Shown: positions 12,030-23,777 of the stretch, one piece after another
Position numbering within the stretch: position 1 is the first letter of the stretch
How the letters are laid out: each line of letters starts with the position of its first letter
Source: Vandiemenella viatica
Lineage: Eukaryota > Arthropoda > Insecta > Orthoptera > Morabidae
Reading direction: 5' to 3'
Length of the DNA stretch: 64,000 bases
Assembly (NCBI GenBank): GCA_031002005.1
Contig: JARYHS010009186.1
Location: forward strand, 257,701,199 to 257,765,198
Position numbers and translations under genes: made by a program
The notes under the pieces: model-generated
Database searches by the model: none
The model's input: only the letters and a program-made list of their open reading frames with translations
What the model was told of the DNA's origin: nothing

Positions 12030-13725
12030 TCATTGTTGGCACACTCGCACATCCTGAGATGTTTCGCACGCATTTGCCTGCGATGGTTCGGCTGAAACCG
12101 GCGAAGAGTTTCGCTGAGGAGATTGTTCCCGCACAATAGCATTTACACGCGGTTGCTGCCCCTGTGACTGGTTACGTCCATGGTTAAAGTCATTCCGCCA
12201 ATTTTCATTGTAAAATTGTTTCCCCTTATCGTAGGGCTTGCGGTTGTGATCTCTATTTGAGTTCCTATTATTATTATCATGCGGTTGTCCACCATGATGG
12301 TCAAAGTTGCCTGGTGGGCCATCTTCGATTGCATCTATATTTTGCAAAGTTTCAAGGAAACTTTCCAAAGTAGTTGCAACAACTGGATTAATAAGACCCC
12401 TTGTCTGCTTTGAGAAATGCGTGGAAACAGCTGCTATGAACTGCTGGTCCTTAAGAGGCTGATCTAGGAGTCGCGAGAGTACTGCTAGTCTTCTTACATA
12501 CATCACTCTTGAACCGTGCTCGCGTGGATCGTACTTCCCCTGGCAGATTCGGAGCAGACATCGTGACTGTTCTTGCACAGACCAATACGTCCGTAGAAAT
12601 GCCTCTTTAAACTCTGTATAGGTTGTTCTCGCTTCGCAAGTAATGGCCAACCAAGACCTTTCTTGGAAGTCAAGTGCCTGGTTTACTAAGGTCATCCAAA
12701 AAGATTCTGGAATGGCCTTTATACGGAAATATTCCTCGAGGTTGGTCAGGAACTCACGAGGATTGATTCCTCTCTTCATTCCAAACCGTGGTAATGGAAT
12801 GTCAACATGAATTGGTCCTATTACCTCTGTTCCAACAACCTGTCTTTTCTTCTCCACCGCACGCAACTCCTCCCGCAATTTTACTTGCTCTTGTTTCAGA
12901 ATAGACGCGTCCTCTTTCAGATTATTACCGAGGTACTTATTGAAGTAACCTCTCTGGTCAGTTGCAAATGCTGACTGTTCGCGTCATCTTGCACTCTCAC
13001 GATTGACGTGGTCAGCGCATCGATGTTTCGAGTGGCCTCGTTTCGCAACCCCTCTACGCTATCTACTAAACTGGTCACCCGACGAGTGACAGCTTCCTGC
13101 GACCTTGTAAGATCCTCACAAGTCACAGTTACCGTCCCCACCTGTGACTGAACCACTTTCAAGTCACTTTCAACTCTCAAAGATAGATTTTGCATGTCCA
13201 CAGTAAGAGACGATCATCAAGCTTGGAGCACATCGCTTCCTGTCGGGCATTTACAATTGACATTTGCTCCGTGACTTCATTCAGTTTGTCATTCACTGCG
13301 GTCAATTCAGTACGGATTTGGTGTTTAATTTCCATCTTAAACTCATCACACTGCGTTTTTAAAAATCGCTGACACTCCGCGGCATTCTTTTCCGATATTT
13401 GCCGTTGTTCCACAGCATTTTGTTCCAATTTCTGTAAAATCATTGTCAACAATGACGCGTTTAGTTCCGGTGGTGTGATTTCTTTATCTTCCGGTATCTG
13501 TGTGTGGTTATTTTCTAATGAAACATCCGAGTGTTGTATTGTGCCCGCTACAGTGTGAGTCTGTGTGTGTTCTGTTTCTCGTGATTCTAAATTTCCGATT
13601 ACCTCAGTAGATGCGCGGTGGAATTCATTATCAAAACTTTCTTCGTGTGTTCCCATAGTGACAGTGTCTGTGGCTAAAATGTTCACAGAAATATCACTCG
13701 CGATTTTCCCAGAACGAAGTTTCAT
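12030..13725 (-). pseudogene. Frameshifted gag polyprotein of the LTR element
   Basis: Three overlapping frames form one broken reading frame. The first, 13725-13177, begins MKLRSGK and has a Gln/Glu-rich coiled-coil-like stretch. The second is 13201-12917, with more coiled-coil sequence. The third runs from about 12905 to 12030 and carries a retrotransposon gag-like capsid region (PLPRFGMKRGINPREFL, ITCEARTTYTEFKEAFL, LLRICQGKYDPREHGS). The tail is rich in Asn, Arg, His and Gln, with no CCHC zinc knuckle visible. Single-base frameshifts near 13195 and 12915 disable it. The intact product would be roughly 560 residues. In known elements Gag forms the particle that packages element RNA; here packaging by proteins from an autonomous relative is inferred. 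Confidence 0.8.
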
Positions 13726-14398
13726 ACGAATCTATTATGTTTTACGTCGCTCTCATCAAAAACCAACAACTTCCACAACAAAATTTATTCAACAAACAAC
13801 TGAAAGTTATTTCCGGCATTAACAGCCCTCAAAAATGTAAAATTATTTTCAACGCGATATTAATAACGTGCCCCAAAACATGAATCAATTACCGCACTAT
13901 CAACTGCAACACATCATCATCTTATAGAACTGATAAGAACAGTTGTATATAACAACACAAAGCGAAAATAAAAACCATCATAAATTGAAAGAAACACAAA
14001 TCACCAGCACAAGAACATCAGCAATCATCACGAGAGCAACAACAACAACAAAATAATCACAAAAGAACACCAGCAATCCTTACAAAAGCGAACAAATACA
14101 AGAATTATCATCACATATAACTGGTCAAAACAGTTTGATCATTCCCAAAACAAAACGAATAAACAACAATGAAGAAAGACAGCGAACAAAAATTGTTACC
14201 ATGCTGCCAACTCAAAACAAAAAAAAACATACAAAATTTAATAAGTAATTTGGAGGCTACGCTATGCATTTCTTGTTTTCCGATTAATCACTTTAAACAT
14301 GGCTAAAGCTGATATGCATTATTATTAATTTTTGATAAATCTTTCACTGCCAATAATGATTTAGTATCAGAACCTTAATCATTCTGATATAGACAAGC

Positions 14399-14417
14399 CC
14401 CGAGTTGGGATAGCCAA
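14399..14417 (-). promoter_or_regulatory. Candidate tRNA primer-binding site
   Basis: Directly inside the 5' LTR the minus strand reads T then TGGCTATCCCAACTCGGG. A PBS normally starts with TGG within a few bases of the LTR. The complement would be a tRNA 3' end with CCA. I do not assign the tRNA. Confidence 0.5.
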
Positions 14418-15235
14418 TGAAATGCTCTATCTACTCCCGTTTCTGAGTGAGCACTTTGTAATGATTATAATTTGATTTCTCAGTTTAATTCATTTAATTA
14501 ATTACTATGATTAAATGATTCAAAGGGCTCCCTTCCAAAAAGGGGAAGATTAAAGGACAGAGTATTGCCTCACAATTGAACAGGACCATAAATGAAATTA
14601 ATTAAAGACAACTGTATTTTATTGTAGCAATAAGGAATAAAAAAAATACTAAATTAATCTGAAATACATTCACAGGAATCATTATTAAAACTTGGAGTAC
14701 TGTTCCACAAGGGCGCAAGTTGGTTTATCAATAACCAATTCCACGGCTAGCTCACTGAAGTATAATGGATGATTGGAGACTCAATAAGCAATTTTCATTG
14801 CTGTCAGGGTCGCACTGGGTTTTTAATCACTATGGCAGTGAGAGTTACTTATTTGCGGATGCAGTACATTACCATCGTTGATGCGCAGCTGTAAGCAGTA
14901 TACAATACGATCACTCGATGCAAACTGTATTCGTAGCACCATACAGAAACACTGCCGTACCACCACAGCTCTCGTCCTTCGTTTGGCAGCCATCTCCTCA
15001 CTCCCTCCGAACACCCCAGCATGCAGAAGGTAGACTCGCCTACCCTTTCCCTGAACGTGCATACTTCAAGGTCTTTCTATTGTGTGTTTCCCGCTAGCTG
15101 ACAAGCCGGCACCAGCCTGAAGGAGTCCTTTGTCACCGAATTCGATGGCTATAGGCACATTCACTAAACGCAAAACTTGGCATTTTTAATCACCCTTTCT
15201 AATGAAAAATGTGGTGACTTTTTGAGATCACCACA
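14418..15235 (-). repeat. 5' LTR
   Basis: Near-identical to 9367-10188. Because gag lies on the minus strand, this is the promoter-bearing upstream LTR. It abuts the inverted-duplication arm at 15236 exactly. Confidence 0.88.
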
Positions 15236-16047
15236 AGGTTTATCCAACCAATATAATTTATATTAAATTTTCAAAAAAAACTGTGAATTTTACGTTTTAT
15301 TACATGTACGGCTTAAGAACTACAGGCAAATTTCCATCTGTCAATAATTTTATTTTTATTTTTTAAGATTGCAATAATAGGGAAAATTATCTCTCTTTTT
15401 GTAAATGTTATTGGGTGGATTTTAGAAGATATGGGAACTATAAATTCTTTAATTGGGTTTTTATGCATGTCTCCTTAGTGCTTAACATCAGAAATGCCAA
15501 AAATATTTTATGTTTTTATAAAATACTTAATATGGGGGGGGGGGTCGATAAGAAGGCAAATATTCTATGAAGGGGTCGACGGGATAAAAAGTTTGGGGAC
15601 TCCTGACATAAACCCACAAGAAGAAATCACGTGGGGTCAGATCTGGCGACCTGGAGGAACATCACTCGGACCATGGCGTCCTGTCCAGCGATGTGGCAGT
15701 TCTCTGTTGAGAAAATCACGCACGTATGTCCTCTGTCCTGTTGTAGGTTGAAAGTGGAGGCGTCAGTAGTCAGTTGTGAAAACAATCGCACCTGTAGCAT
15801 ATCCAGGTAAACGCATCTGCTCGACGAAGTAAAAGAGCCCATACAGCTTTCTCTTAGCCAGGGGCGCCGGCTTTTAGAAAACCTCGTTGGCGCTCAGACT
15901 CATTTGATGACTGGTTAAAAAAAATAATAATCATAACGACGTGTGAAGCTATGTTGGCGGGAGTTTTACTGGAGAGTCACTGATTTGGCAAGTAGTAACA
16001 TAGACAAACTTAACAAACACGAACGAAGTCGCGGCCACCAGCTAGTC
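15236..16047 (-). repeat. Right arm of the inverted duplication
   Basis: Reverse complement of 2652-3475. It includes the mariner relic (SYLDMLQ, FNLQQ, SPDLTP remnants) and part of the hAT-like element. It ends abruptly at the LTR-element boundary, at the equivalent of 3475. Confidence 0.85.
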
Positions 16048-16649
16048 TTACATAATCGTGAAAAGTCAGTTATAAGCGAAGAGTCAGGCAGGGCAAGCAG
16101 AAAGATTTTGTATTTTCTAAATTCCATTCCTGATCAAAAACTTACTTATTTTCATTAAAATTGGTTCAGCATGTTTGAGTAATAAACGTACAGAGTAGAG
16201 AGAATAATAAAGATAACTAATGATTTTTGAACTCCTAATGAAACTCAGAATATCATTCCATTTAATCTGCGTCCTCAAGAATCGGCATCGTGACCGAAGT
16301 AACGAATATAGACGTGCGGAGGAGAAGGAAGAAAAGACCCGTAAGACATGCTAGATTGAACAATGAAGAACAGATACTTATTATTATAACAATAAAAATG
16401 AAACCATTATATTATTATTAACATAAGATAATTTTTACCAGCAGGAGATATTTATTAGTGCATGAGCAACTAATCAACATTAATAAATATTTTTAAGAAG
16501 GAATATCCTATTATATAAAAAGCTAACGTGGCGTCTGCGTGCGTCGTCTATAGCTGCTTCTCCTATTAGCTAACGAACGGCCAATCATCAACCACCATAT
16601 TACGTTCGCACCACCATCTTGCTTTTCGTTTATTTACAGCTAGACACTG
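16048..16649. other. Unassigned, possible Helitron-like start
   Basis: No coding sequence. The stretch CCTATTATATAAAAAGC followed by GGCGTCTGCGTGCGTCG near 16508-16547 resembles the 5' end of some Helitrons, but no 3' hairpin-CTRR end was identified. Confidence 0.25.
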
Positions 16650-17710
16650 AAATTCATATAAGGAGAAGGAGATTCAATATTTGCACTATTTTATCCGTAT
16701 CAGTTAGACACAGAAATTGAGAAGGGGATTCAATATTTACGCTACTTTATCTGCATCAGTTATGAGCATAACCTAAGAATTTTTTTGGCAGAAGGTGAGA
16801 AGCAATGAAGTTTATTAAAAACTAGGAGAAATGTACATAATGCGAAATGTATTTGTCACATAATAACAGTTACCCGTTTACGAAATTATAGTCTCCGTAA
16901 TCTAAAGTGAAATGCATTTTTTTATTTTAAAATCCTGACAAAATACTCTGATAATCTAACGAGAATAACGTATTCGTATAACTAAAGATATCATTAAGGA
17001 TGACTTATTCGTTTCTCCTTATAAGCTTTTCCATAATAAATTCCTACTACCATTATATATGATACCCTTAGTTTTTGATACATGTGTTAGCTATTAAATG
17101 AGATTTAAGATAACTTTTTTTTATCAGATTTAAATCATCAAGGATATGACACTCGCAATTCAACAACGATATTATTGCCGCAAAATAGCAGTGAGCAGTG
17201 ATATAATAAATACTGAGAGTAGGGAAAAAAAATTAATACCAGGCAATTATATGTCACAAAGTTACAATTATTACGTTCGATTAAATTTACATATTGCTTT
17301 TTATTTATCTACGACAACCAGATGCAGAAATTAATGTAAGGAGAAGGGTTTTCATTATTTACGCTATTTTACCTGCCTCAGTTGTAAGCACCAGTTTAAA
17401 CCGTAAACTAAGAATTTTTTGGCACACGATAAGAAACAATGAGGTTTATTAAAAACTCAGAGAATCGTACATACGTAATCGCGACATGTATTAGTCAAAT
17501 AAATAACAGTTATTTGTTTCCGAAATTGTAATCTCCGTCATCTAACGTAAAATGCATTTATTTATGTGAGATCCTAACCAAGTGCTCTGATAATCTAACC
17601 AGAGTAACGTATTCATATAACGAAAGATATAATTAAAAAATATTATTTTTCTTACAAGGTTTTTCAGAATGAATTCCTACTACCACCATAGGTGATACCC
17701 ATCATTATTC
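16650..17710. repeat. Two-unit direct repeat, period about 640 bp
   Basis: The first unit (about 16690-17065) and second unit (about 17325-17705) share many anchors. They include TCTGATAATCTAACnAGA at about 16950 and 17591, ATGAnGTTTATTAAAAACT, GAATTCCTACTACCA or its counterpart, and GGTGATACCC. They are clearly diverged, so this is an old duplication. No conserved frame is seen. Confidence 0.65.
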
Positions 17711-19061
17711 ATTTGAGAGTAATAGAGGCTATGATTTTCGAACGCAATATTACTGGAGGTTGTGGTTAAGTTTACCAGAATCGCAGCTGACACATTTTGT
17801 TACAGCATAATTTAATTGGTTCTTTACTTCCGGCGTCATTAATTCAGTAGAAGTTACTACTGTATGGCTATGTGAACGGCAAATGAAATATGTAGAACTT
17901 TGCAAAATCAAGGTCATTAGTATTATGTAATATCAGTTCCGTTTAATTAACCAACTGCAAAAAAAATGAGCTGCCAGAATATTGCGTTCAAACCGTCATT
18001 TTTGACGGGCTCGAAGCTATATAACATAATAATCTATTTTATGATATCAGTTTTTTTTCAATGCTAATGTATTTTGTCGAACTGCAGTTCTGTTTATAAA
18101 TATAGGAACAATTTCTTCCAAATTCAAATCACCCGTTATTTCTCAGCTTACGCGCACTACCATGTGATCATTCAGTATGTGCTGAGTCATATAGTAAGGG
18201 AGCTGGTAAACATCTTTGGGAAGGTATTTGAGGCACCGTGAAAATTTGTATAACTATTCTTTTGTAATGTCTACGTACAAAATCGAAGACCTGGCTGATA
18301 TTAAGGGGGCATAGCCGATTTTTTCATATTTTTATTCTCTTTCAAAATTGTATTTCATAAATATCTAAAAAATATATTTGAGGCATGACGAGGTTTGCAC
18401 AGAATATTATCTACACCTAGAAAAAAATATCTTTGAAAAATCATTTTGGTGGAACTTTTTACCTGCCAGTTGATCGGGAATGTTATACCTGAACGCGAGT
18501 GAGTAATGTATCGGCAGCCGGCTCAGCCGGTAGCTTATTCGCGCTCACGTATATTATTCCGCGCAGGGTGAGTTGTTCAGCTTTCTTCTGTGCATGCTCT
18601 TCACAAATCCAACCAACACTTATTTATTACACACTAGATGGTGTTACATATGATATAACGTAGTGCAATCTCACACGCTCGTATCGTAAGCAAGCGCGAT
18701 CTCGTCGAGACGTCTTGCCTTACTATGTGGCGTTGGACTTAGGTAATTCTGGTATCGCCCAAAGTCGATTACTGATTAATTTTGGTGTCTATGCTCATGG
18801 GTGCTGGAGCCCTCTAGCACCCACAGAGTCGGCGCCCCTGCTTTTAGCGAATCCCTTTCCAGTTCCACAAAGTTATGGGGCAATTCCGTACCCCACATTC
18901 TCACATTGTTACAATTCACCTTTCCAGAGTCCAGACAGATGAAAAGTCACCTCGGCATTTTCCATAGCTTCCTGTATTCAGTAACAAAAAATCAAAATGA
19001 CTGCAATAATCAGCTGGAGTCAAGTATTGTACCAGTTGCACACGATAGGGTTTGAAATGCA
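17711..19061. other. No supported gene
   Basis: Unassigned sequence. A small GC-richer patch with palindromic CCGGCTCAGCCGG lies near 18520. Frames of 75-84 codons at 18.7-19.05 kb show no recognisable family. Confidence 0.35.
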
Positions 19062-20745
19062 AACGCCGACACAGGACGAAGATAAATACCAAGAAGAGTC
19101 AACTTATAAGGTACGCATATATAAAAAAAGAACTGAAGGATTTTTATGATTTTAAGGTGATGGAGGAATTACTTGTTGAAGGCCTGATGCTGGAAGGAGT
19201 CCAAAAGATGACAGCTAGTTTTTTGTATGGAAATTACCACAGCATACAGTAACTGATAAACTGATCAGCCAGAACATTATGACCAGCTAACTACTATCGA
19301 TATAAACCTGTCCAAACAATAGCAGTGTCACCTGACGAAGAATACTGCTAGCCAGGCACACGCATGGTGCATGTAGTATCAGTGAGCAAGCTATCCGTGT
19401 TTAGAATAGGGAAGGCGCGCAATCTATCTGAGTTTGACCGAGGGCAGATCGTGACTTGGTACTGCACGACTTGTCAGGTGTTCAAGAAGTACTGTGATGA
19501 TTGTCTTCAACAAGTGACGAAACCAAGGTGACACCACATCCAAACATTGAGGGGTTGGGCGGCCACCCCTCATTACAGATGTCAGAAGTCATTCATTGGC
19601 TGGGCAGACTGGGAAAATAGGACAGGCAGCGAACTGTGGCGGAATTAACATAAGACTTTAATGCTGGGCAGAGTACAAGTGTGTCTGAACACACAGCGCA
19701 CTGAACACTCCTAACGATGGGCATCCGCAGCAGAAGGCCCAAGCATGTGCCAATGTTAACACCAAGACATCGGCAACTATGACTGAAATGGGCACACCAT
19801 CATCGTCATTGGACGTCGGCCAGTCGCACAGCACTGCATGATCTGATGAATCCCGATAACTTTTTCATCTTGCTGATGGAAGGGTGCGAATCCATGGTTT
19901 TCCAGGGGAACAGCTTCTTGGCACCTGTACTGCAGAACGGAGACAAGTTGGTGGTGGCTTAATTATGCTCTGGAGAACATTAATGTGTGGATCCATAGGT
20001 CCAGTGGAGCTCATGCAAAGCACCATGATGGTCAATAAGTATTGTATACCGGTTGCAGACCACGTATACCCCTTCATGACGACCATGTGTCCTAATGACA
20101 GTGGAAATTTTTCAACATAAAGCACCATGTCACAAGGCCAGGAGTGTGATGGAATGATTGAAGGAACACAGTGGAGAGTTGCAATTGATGCGCTGGCCCC
20201 CCATCTTGCCAGATCTGATCCCGGTCGAACACCTCCCTCCCCGGAATTTACTGGAATTAGGTGACTTGTGCATGCAGATATGGTGCCAACTTCCTCCAGC
20301 GACCTACCAAGGCCTCATTGCTTCCATGCCAAGGGGCATCACCACTTTTATCCTTGCCAAAGGCGGACGTACCAGCTATTGGTACGTGGTCATAATGTTA
20401 TGGATGATCAGTGTATGATAAGGGAGCTTAATTGGGATTCACTGGGAGAAGTGCTGAGAGTGAACAACAATTATATTGGTCTGAGGCTCATGAGGATATT
20501 GGTAAAAGTATTAGTAGTGTATTTAAAGGAAGAGATAACCATCACCACAATCTGCCACTCGATTTCAGGCGTGAGAAAGAGGGAAAATTTTCTTTTGTTA
20601 AGATTTGGAATAAATTACGTAGGGAAGGGCTGAATAGTTTACCAAAATCGCTGAAGGAATTTAAAACTAAAATTCACACAAAAAAATTAGGATAAATATT
20701 AATAAAAAAATTAAATCAGTGTACTGGGAAATTGCCAATGCAACG
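19062..20745 (+). pseudogene. LINE family A copy, internally deleted and split
   Basis: KINTKKSQLIRY and ELLVEGL match the RT thumb region of the copy at 55.36-55.68 kb. An internal deletion then joins to FLYGNYHSIQ, matching the GNYRR...SVTDMIKEL region of other copies. The frame resumes after a Tc1-like insertion (19259-20413) with the DMIRELNWDSLGE counterpart at 20416 and continues to the 3' UTR near 20745. In the uninterrupted LINE these halves are contiguous. Confidence 0.8.
19259..20413 (+). mobile_element. Tc1-like transposon relic inside a LINE
   Basis: The termini are inverted: AACTGATCAGCCAGAACATT at the left and, reverse-complemented, CACTGATCATCCATAACATT at the right. TA flanks both ends at 19257-19258 and 20414-20415. 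Degenerate transposase remnants include GGGLIMLW and LPDLIPVEHL, the latter being the DD34E-type third acidic motif with its Glu retained. Frames are broken throughout, so it is inactive. It is younger than the LINE it splits. Confidence 0.85.
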
Positions 20746-20867
20746 TAGCAAAATTATATGAAAACAACCGCTCTCAATCAAAATATGCCTTGATAGGGAA
20801 AGGTATCATAAAGGCAGAAAGCAACGTATTACAGTACTACTCGCTGTTTATGTCGTGTCCAAAATGA

Positions 20868-21130
20868 ATTTATCTTGCCTAATCTTCCAGACATGAAGGC
20901 TAGGGAATTTCAGTTTGTATTGCCAGTATACGGCAGTGACTTCAATCAACATTCATATGCTCCGACCACAGTATACGGCAACCTCATGTTACAAAGGACA
21001 TAAGTCCTCATCGTTGAGCTGCAAGGTCGTTACTTTTCAGTATAGGTGCACTGAAATTTTATTTTACAGTACACCCATACTTTGAAGGATTGAAATGCAC
21101 ACGCACAAACATTGCTTTTCGGCGACCGGG
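20868..21130 (+). repeat. Dispersed repeat, copy 1
   Basis: Matches 41365-41600 over landmarks ATGAAGGCTAGGGAATTTCA, CCGACCACAGTA, ATTGAGCTGCA and TATAGGTG. It is noncoding. Confidence 0.6.
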
Positions 21131-21164
21131 GTAGTAGTGCAGCTAAAGAAAAAAAAAAAAAAAA

Positions 21165-21323
21165 AAGAAAGGTCCCCTATCTGGCCCTGATGGAGAGGCT
21201 CGTGGAATCCTAGGCAGCTCCCCACTATAGAAGGTGCGTGGACCCCCTACAAGGCGTGGGCCCCCAGAAGGCGCGGGGCCCGTAGCATTTGCTAACTCCT
21301 ACTATGTAGCTAATCTGGTACTG
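21165..21323 (+). mobile_element. hAT MITE, 5'-truncated copy
   Basis: Shares GCCCGTAGCATTTGCTA and the terminal TAATCTGGTACTG with the complete MITE at 23584-23777. The left terminal repeat is missing or degraded. Confidence 0.55.
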
Positions 21324-21915
21324 TGCATTACAACACTCAGTCTGCTGTGTGACAAGAATGTCATTTGTGGACGTTAGGCCTTGTTCATTGAAAAGTCAAT
21401 CAAAATGGATTTATAATCATAAAGTTTAACATGTTTATGGATTATTCAGAATCAGGGTAGAGCATTTTTAGGATTTAAAATATTTTCGTATTTCATGACT
21501 AAGTGCATTCTTGGTACTTTAGGTTTGAATGATTCATGTGTATATATATATATATATATATTAAGTAATGATGGAGAGGCATCCTTACTAACAGGTTTTT
21601 AAGTAATTGACAGCTTATGAGTTGTTGGTAATATAATCGATATTGTTAATAGGTGTGTATACTGTTTCACATTAATAGCAACTAAAATGATATAATATGT
21701 AGTCGCAAATTACAGTGAAACTTATCATGGTAACTGGTTGGTAAGAAAATAACTGGTTATTAGATGCTGCTAACAAGTGTATACAGTGTTCCACATAATA
21801 AGTATTAATTAACTTGGGATTGTATGTGTAGATTACAGGAGATATTGGTTACACTAATGGATTGTAGCAAACTTGTCAATATATAATAATATTATCAATT
21901 ATATAGTAATAAAAT
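21324..21915. other. No gene; TA microsatellite at 21540-21560
   Basis: Unassigned AT-rich sequence with a perfect (TA)n run. Confidence 0.4.
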
Positions 21916-22090
21916 TAGGATAGGAAAATGAGCCACCACTTACCTTTAGATGATGGATGTCGGGCACGAACACACATAAAAGACACAAACACAAACAATA
22001 AAGGCTTTATTGTTTGTGTTTGTGTCTTTTATGTGTGTTCGCGCCCCACATCCATCATCTTAAGGTAAGTGGTGGCTCATTTCCCTATCC
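21916..22090. repeat. Near-perfect palindrome of the dispersed module
   Basis: Two arms of about 80 bases, joined by a few bases around TAAAGGCTTTA near 22005, are almost exact inverted copies. Each carries the GCCACCACTTACC / GGTAAGTGGTGGC end and the ACACACATAAAAGACACAAA tract of the module also found at 23.3, 29.7, 38.5, 39.4, 40.8, 44.5 and 53.0 kb. Such a sequence would form a long hairpin. Confidence 0.85.
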
Positions 22091-22206
22091 TAATTTGTAA
22101 TTCCTTCCCGCTACTTAGCGTCTTTTTTTCATTGTTATCAATTATATAGTAATATTGACATTAAAAATAAGTGTATGTACTGTTCCTCATCCCCATATGG
22201 GATCAA

Positions 22207-22234
22207 AGTGAACATATCTATCTATCTATCTACC
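22207..22234. repeat. (TATC)n microsatellite
   Basis: Short perfect tetranucleotide run. Confidence 0.8.
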
Positions 22235-22806
22235 CTAAAGTTTACATAGTTTAAAGAAGTATTTTCAATAACATTTATTGTTTAGGAAATCTTGACACTT
22301 CGAGAAGCATTGTCAGGTGTTACTGGTGCACTATAGAAGACGTGGCTTCTTGAATGTCGTTATCTGTCTGTACCAAAGCACAGTTTGGTGAGATTGCAGG
22401 CATGCACCACTTTTAGGCTCAAAATTTTTAAAAAAGTCTTAAAATTAGTAAACATTATTCAGAGGTGTAGTGTGATTTTTTTGTGCAAGTTTTGAGCATG
22501 TATCAAAGTTAGTTAGTTTTGGCTGGAGTGTGGTGAGAACTTGCAATCTTTGGGAAAAACTCTGATATTATTAATTTGCACGGTCAAATTTAGTAACTAA
22601 ATTGATGGTGAAGGTTTGGAACCTTTTATGTAAGTTTCAAGAAAACCAGGAGTGAACTTCTGACAGTAGGTAGAGTGGTATGGAAGAACCTGCAATCTGA
22701 ACACCATTAAAACCAAGTATTCCAGTAATTTGTTTTGGCTGCCAGCCTACAGCATGCAGCCATCTCATTCTACTACTGAAGAAGGTATATAGGCTCGAAA
22801 AATTTA

Positions 22807-22845
<39 letters not shown>

Positions 22846-23264
22846 GGCACAAGGCAACCTCCTGGTCTCAATTTGAGATAATACCCCGTCAGTACTTTTC
22901 TTTCTCTCTGTCCTCTCCTTGGCTCCATGCCCACTGTCAATATTGAACCACCACATACCAGAGGTGATGTTTATCTGCATACATTCTTTTACTTTTATTA
23001 TTATTTTTTATTTTATTCTGTTTAGTTATTTACTTTTACTTTCTCAAATTTATGTTATGAACATTTTAATGTATTATTCTGCACTTTTTGCAACATTTTG
23101 CATTGCTCATGTACTAGCTCCCCCTCTCCCTGTCCTCTGTTTGAATTTACCCCCACCATGTCCCTGACCTGAGACCATTTCCTACACCACCCTCACTCCA
23201 TAATATTCTCCTGTTGACAAAGGGCCAAGTCCCAAAATATTCATTGTTTTTCCTGTTCTTGTGC
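22235..23264. other. Unassigned; (CT)n(AT)n microsatellite at 22807-22845
   Basis: No supported gene. A CTGAAGA...CGAAA motif near 22777-22802 resembles hammerhead-like retroelement termini but is too degenerate to call. Confidence 0.35.
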
Positions 23265-23359
23265 TTTTTTATGTGTTTACTCCACAAAACCATCATCTAA
23301 GGTAAGTGGTGGTTCATTTCGCTATCCGTTTTTTGTATATATATATATATATATATATG
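23265..23359 (+). repeat. Dispersed module fragment plus (AT)n
   Basis: Carries CCATCATCTAAGGTAAGTGG and CATTTCGCTATCC, the 3' part of the module, followed by an AT microsatellite at 23337-23359. Confidence 0.7.
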
Positions 23360-23583
23360 AAATATGTGTTCCTATATTTCAACCTGCAGCCACCACTATG
23401 TAGTGAAGGCCACTGATGTTTGTGTGCAGTAGTAGCATGCAGTTCGTGCACGTTGGCCGAATGCCAGTAGCTATGGCAGTGTGGGAGACGTGGTGGTTGA
23501 AAGTAGTTGATCTGGAACATTTTTATCTTTTGGCCAAAACCATGGTGTTTATGTGTGGTAGTAACATCGAGTCTCCCATGGTG

Positions 23584-23777
23584 CAGGGCCGGATTAAGAC
23601 AGCATGAGGCCTGTAGCAAATGTGAAGAAGAGGCCCTTGATTAGTGCTTAAAAAAAAAAGGGTCACCGGCTAGGCTCCTAGGAGGTGCGCGAGGCCCCCT
23701 AGAAGGCACGAGGCCCCCTAGAAGGTGCGAGGCCCGTAGCATTTGCTACCTCCTGCTACGTGGTTAATCTGGTACTG
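23584..23777 (+). mobile_element. hAT-type MITE (194 bp) in the array
   Basis: It starts CAGGGCCGGATTAA and ends TTAATCTGGTACTG. It is flanked by an exact 8-bp duplication, CCATGGTG, at 23576-23583 and 23778-23785. It has no coding capacity. A truncated relative lies at 21165-21323. Confidence 0.92.

Larger units (their letters stand above)
9367..15235 (-). mobile_element. Gag-only LTR retrotransposon, about 5.9 kb
   Basis: Two direct repeats of 822 and 818 bp (9367-10188 and 14418-15235) start TGAAATG and end TCACCACA. They bound an internal region of about 4.2 kb. The gag relic on the minus strand (13725-12030) makes the right repeat the 5' LTR. No protease, reverse transcriptase, RNase H or integrase motif is seen. 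The LTRs differ mainly by small indels around 9920-10005 versus 14960-15045, so insertion is fairly recent. No 4-6 bp target duplication is evident: GAAGT on the left, AGGTT on the right. Confidence 0.85.

Noticed and set aside
14823..15062. 79-codon frame in the LTR
   Set aside because: Not preserved in the other LTR because of indels; no similarity to retroelement accessory proteins.
15494..15842. Frames of 71-85 codons at 15.5-15.8 kb, mirrored at 2.88-3.17 kb
   Set aside because: Same inverted duplicate of a dead mariner relic and hAT-like element read in shadow frames.
18700..18942. Possible tRNA or gene near 18.7 kb
   Set aside because: No cloverleaf or box A/B arrangement and no family resemblance in the frames.
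19830..19862. CTGATGAATCCCGATAA as a hammerhead core
   Set aside because: No GAAA block follows; it lies in Tc1 transposase sequence.
22777..22805. CTGAAGA...CGAAA as a further hammerhead core
   Set aside because: No stem II or stem I can be drawn; too weak.
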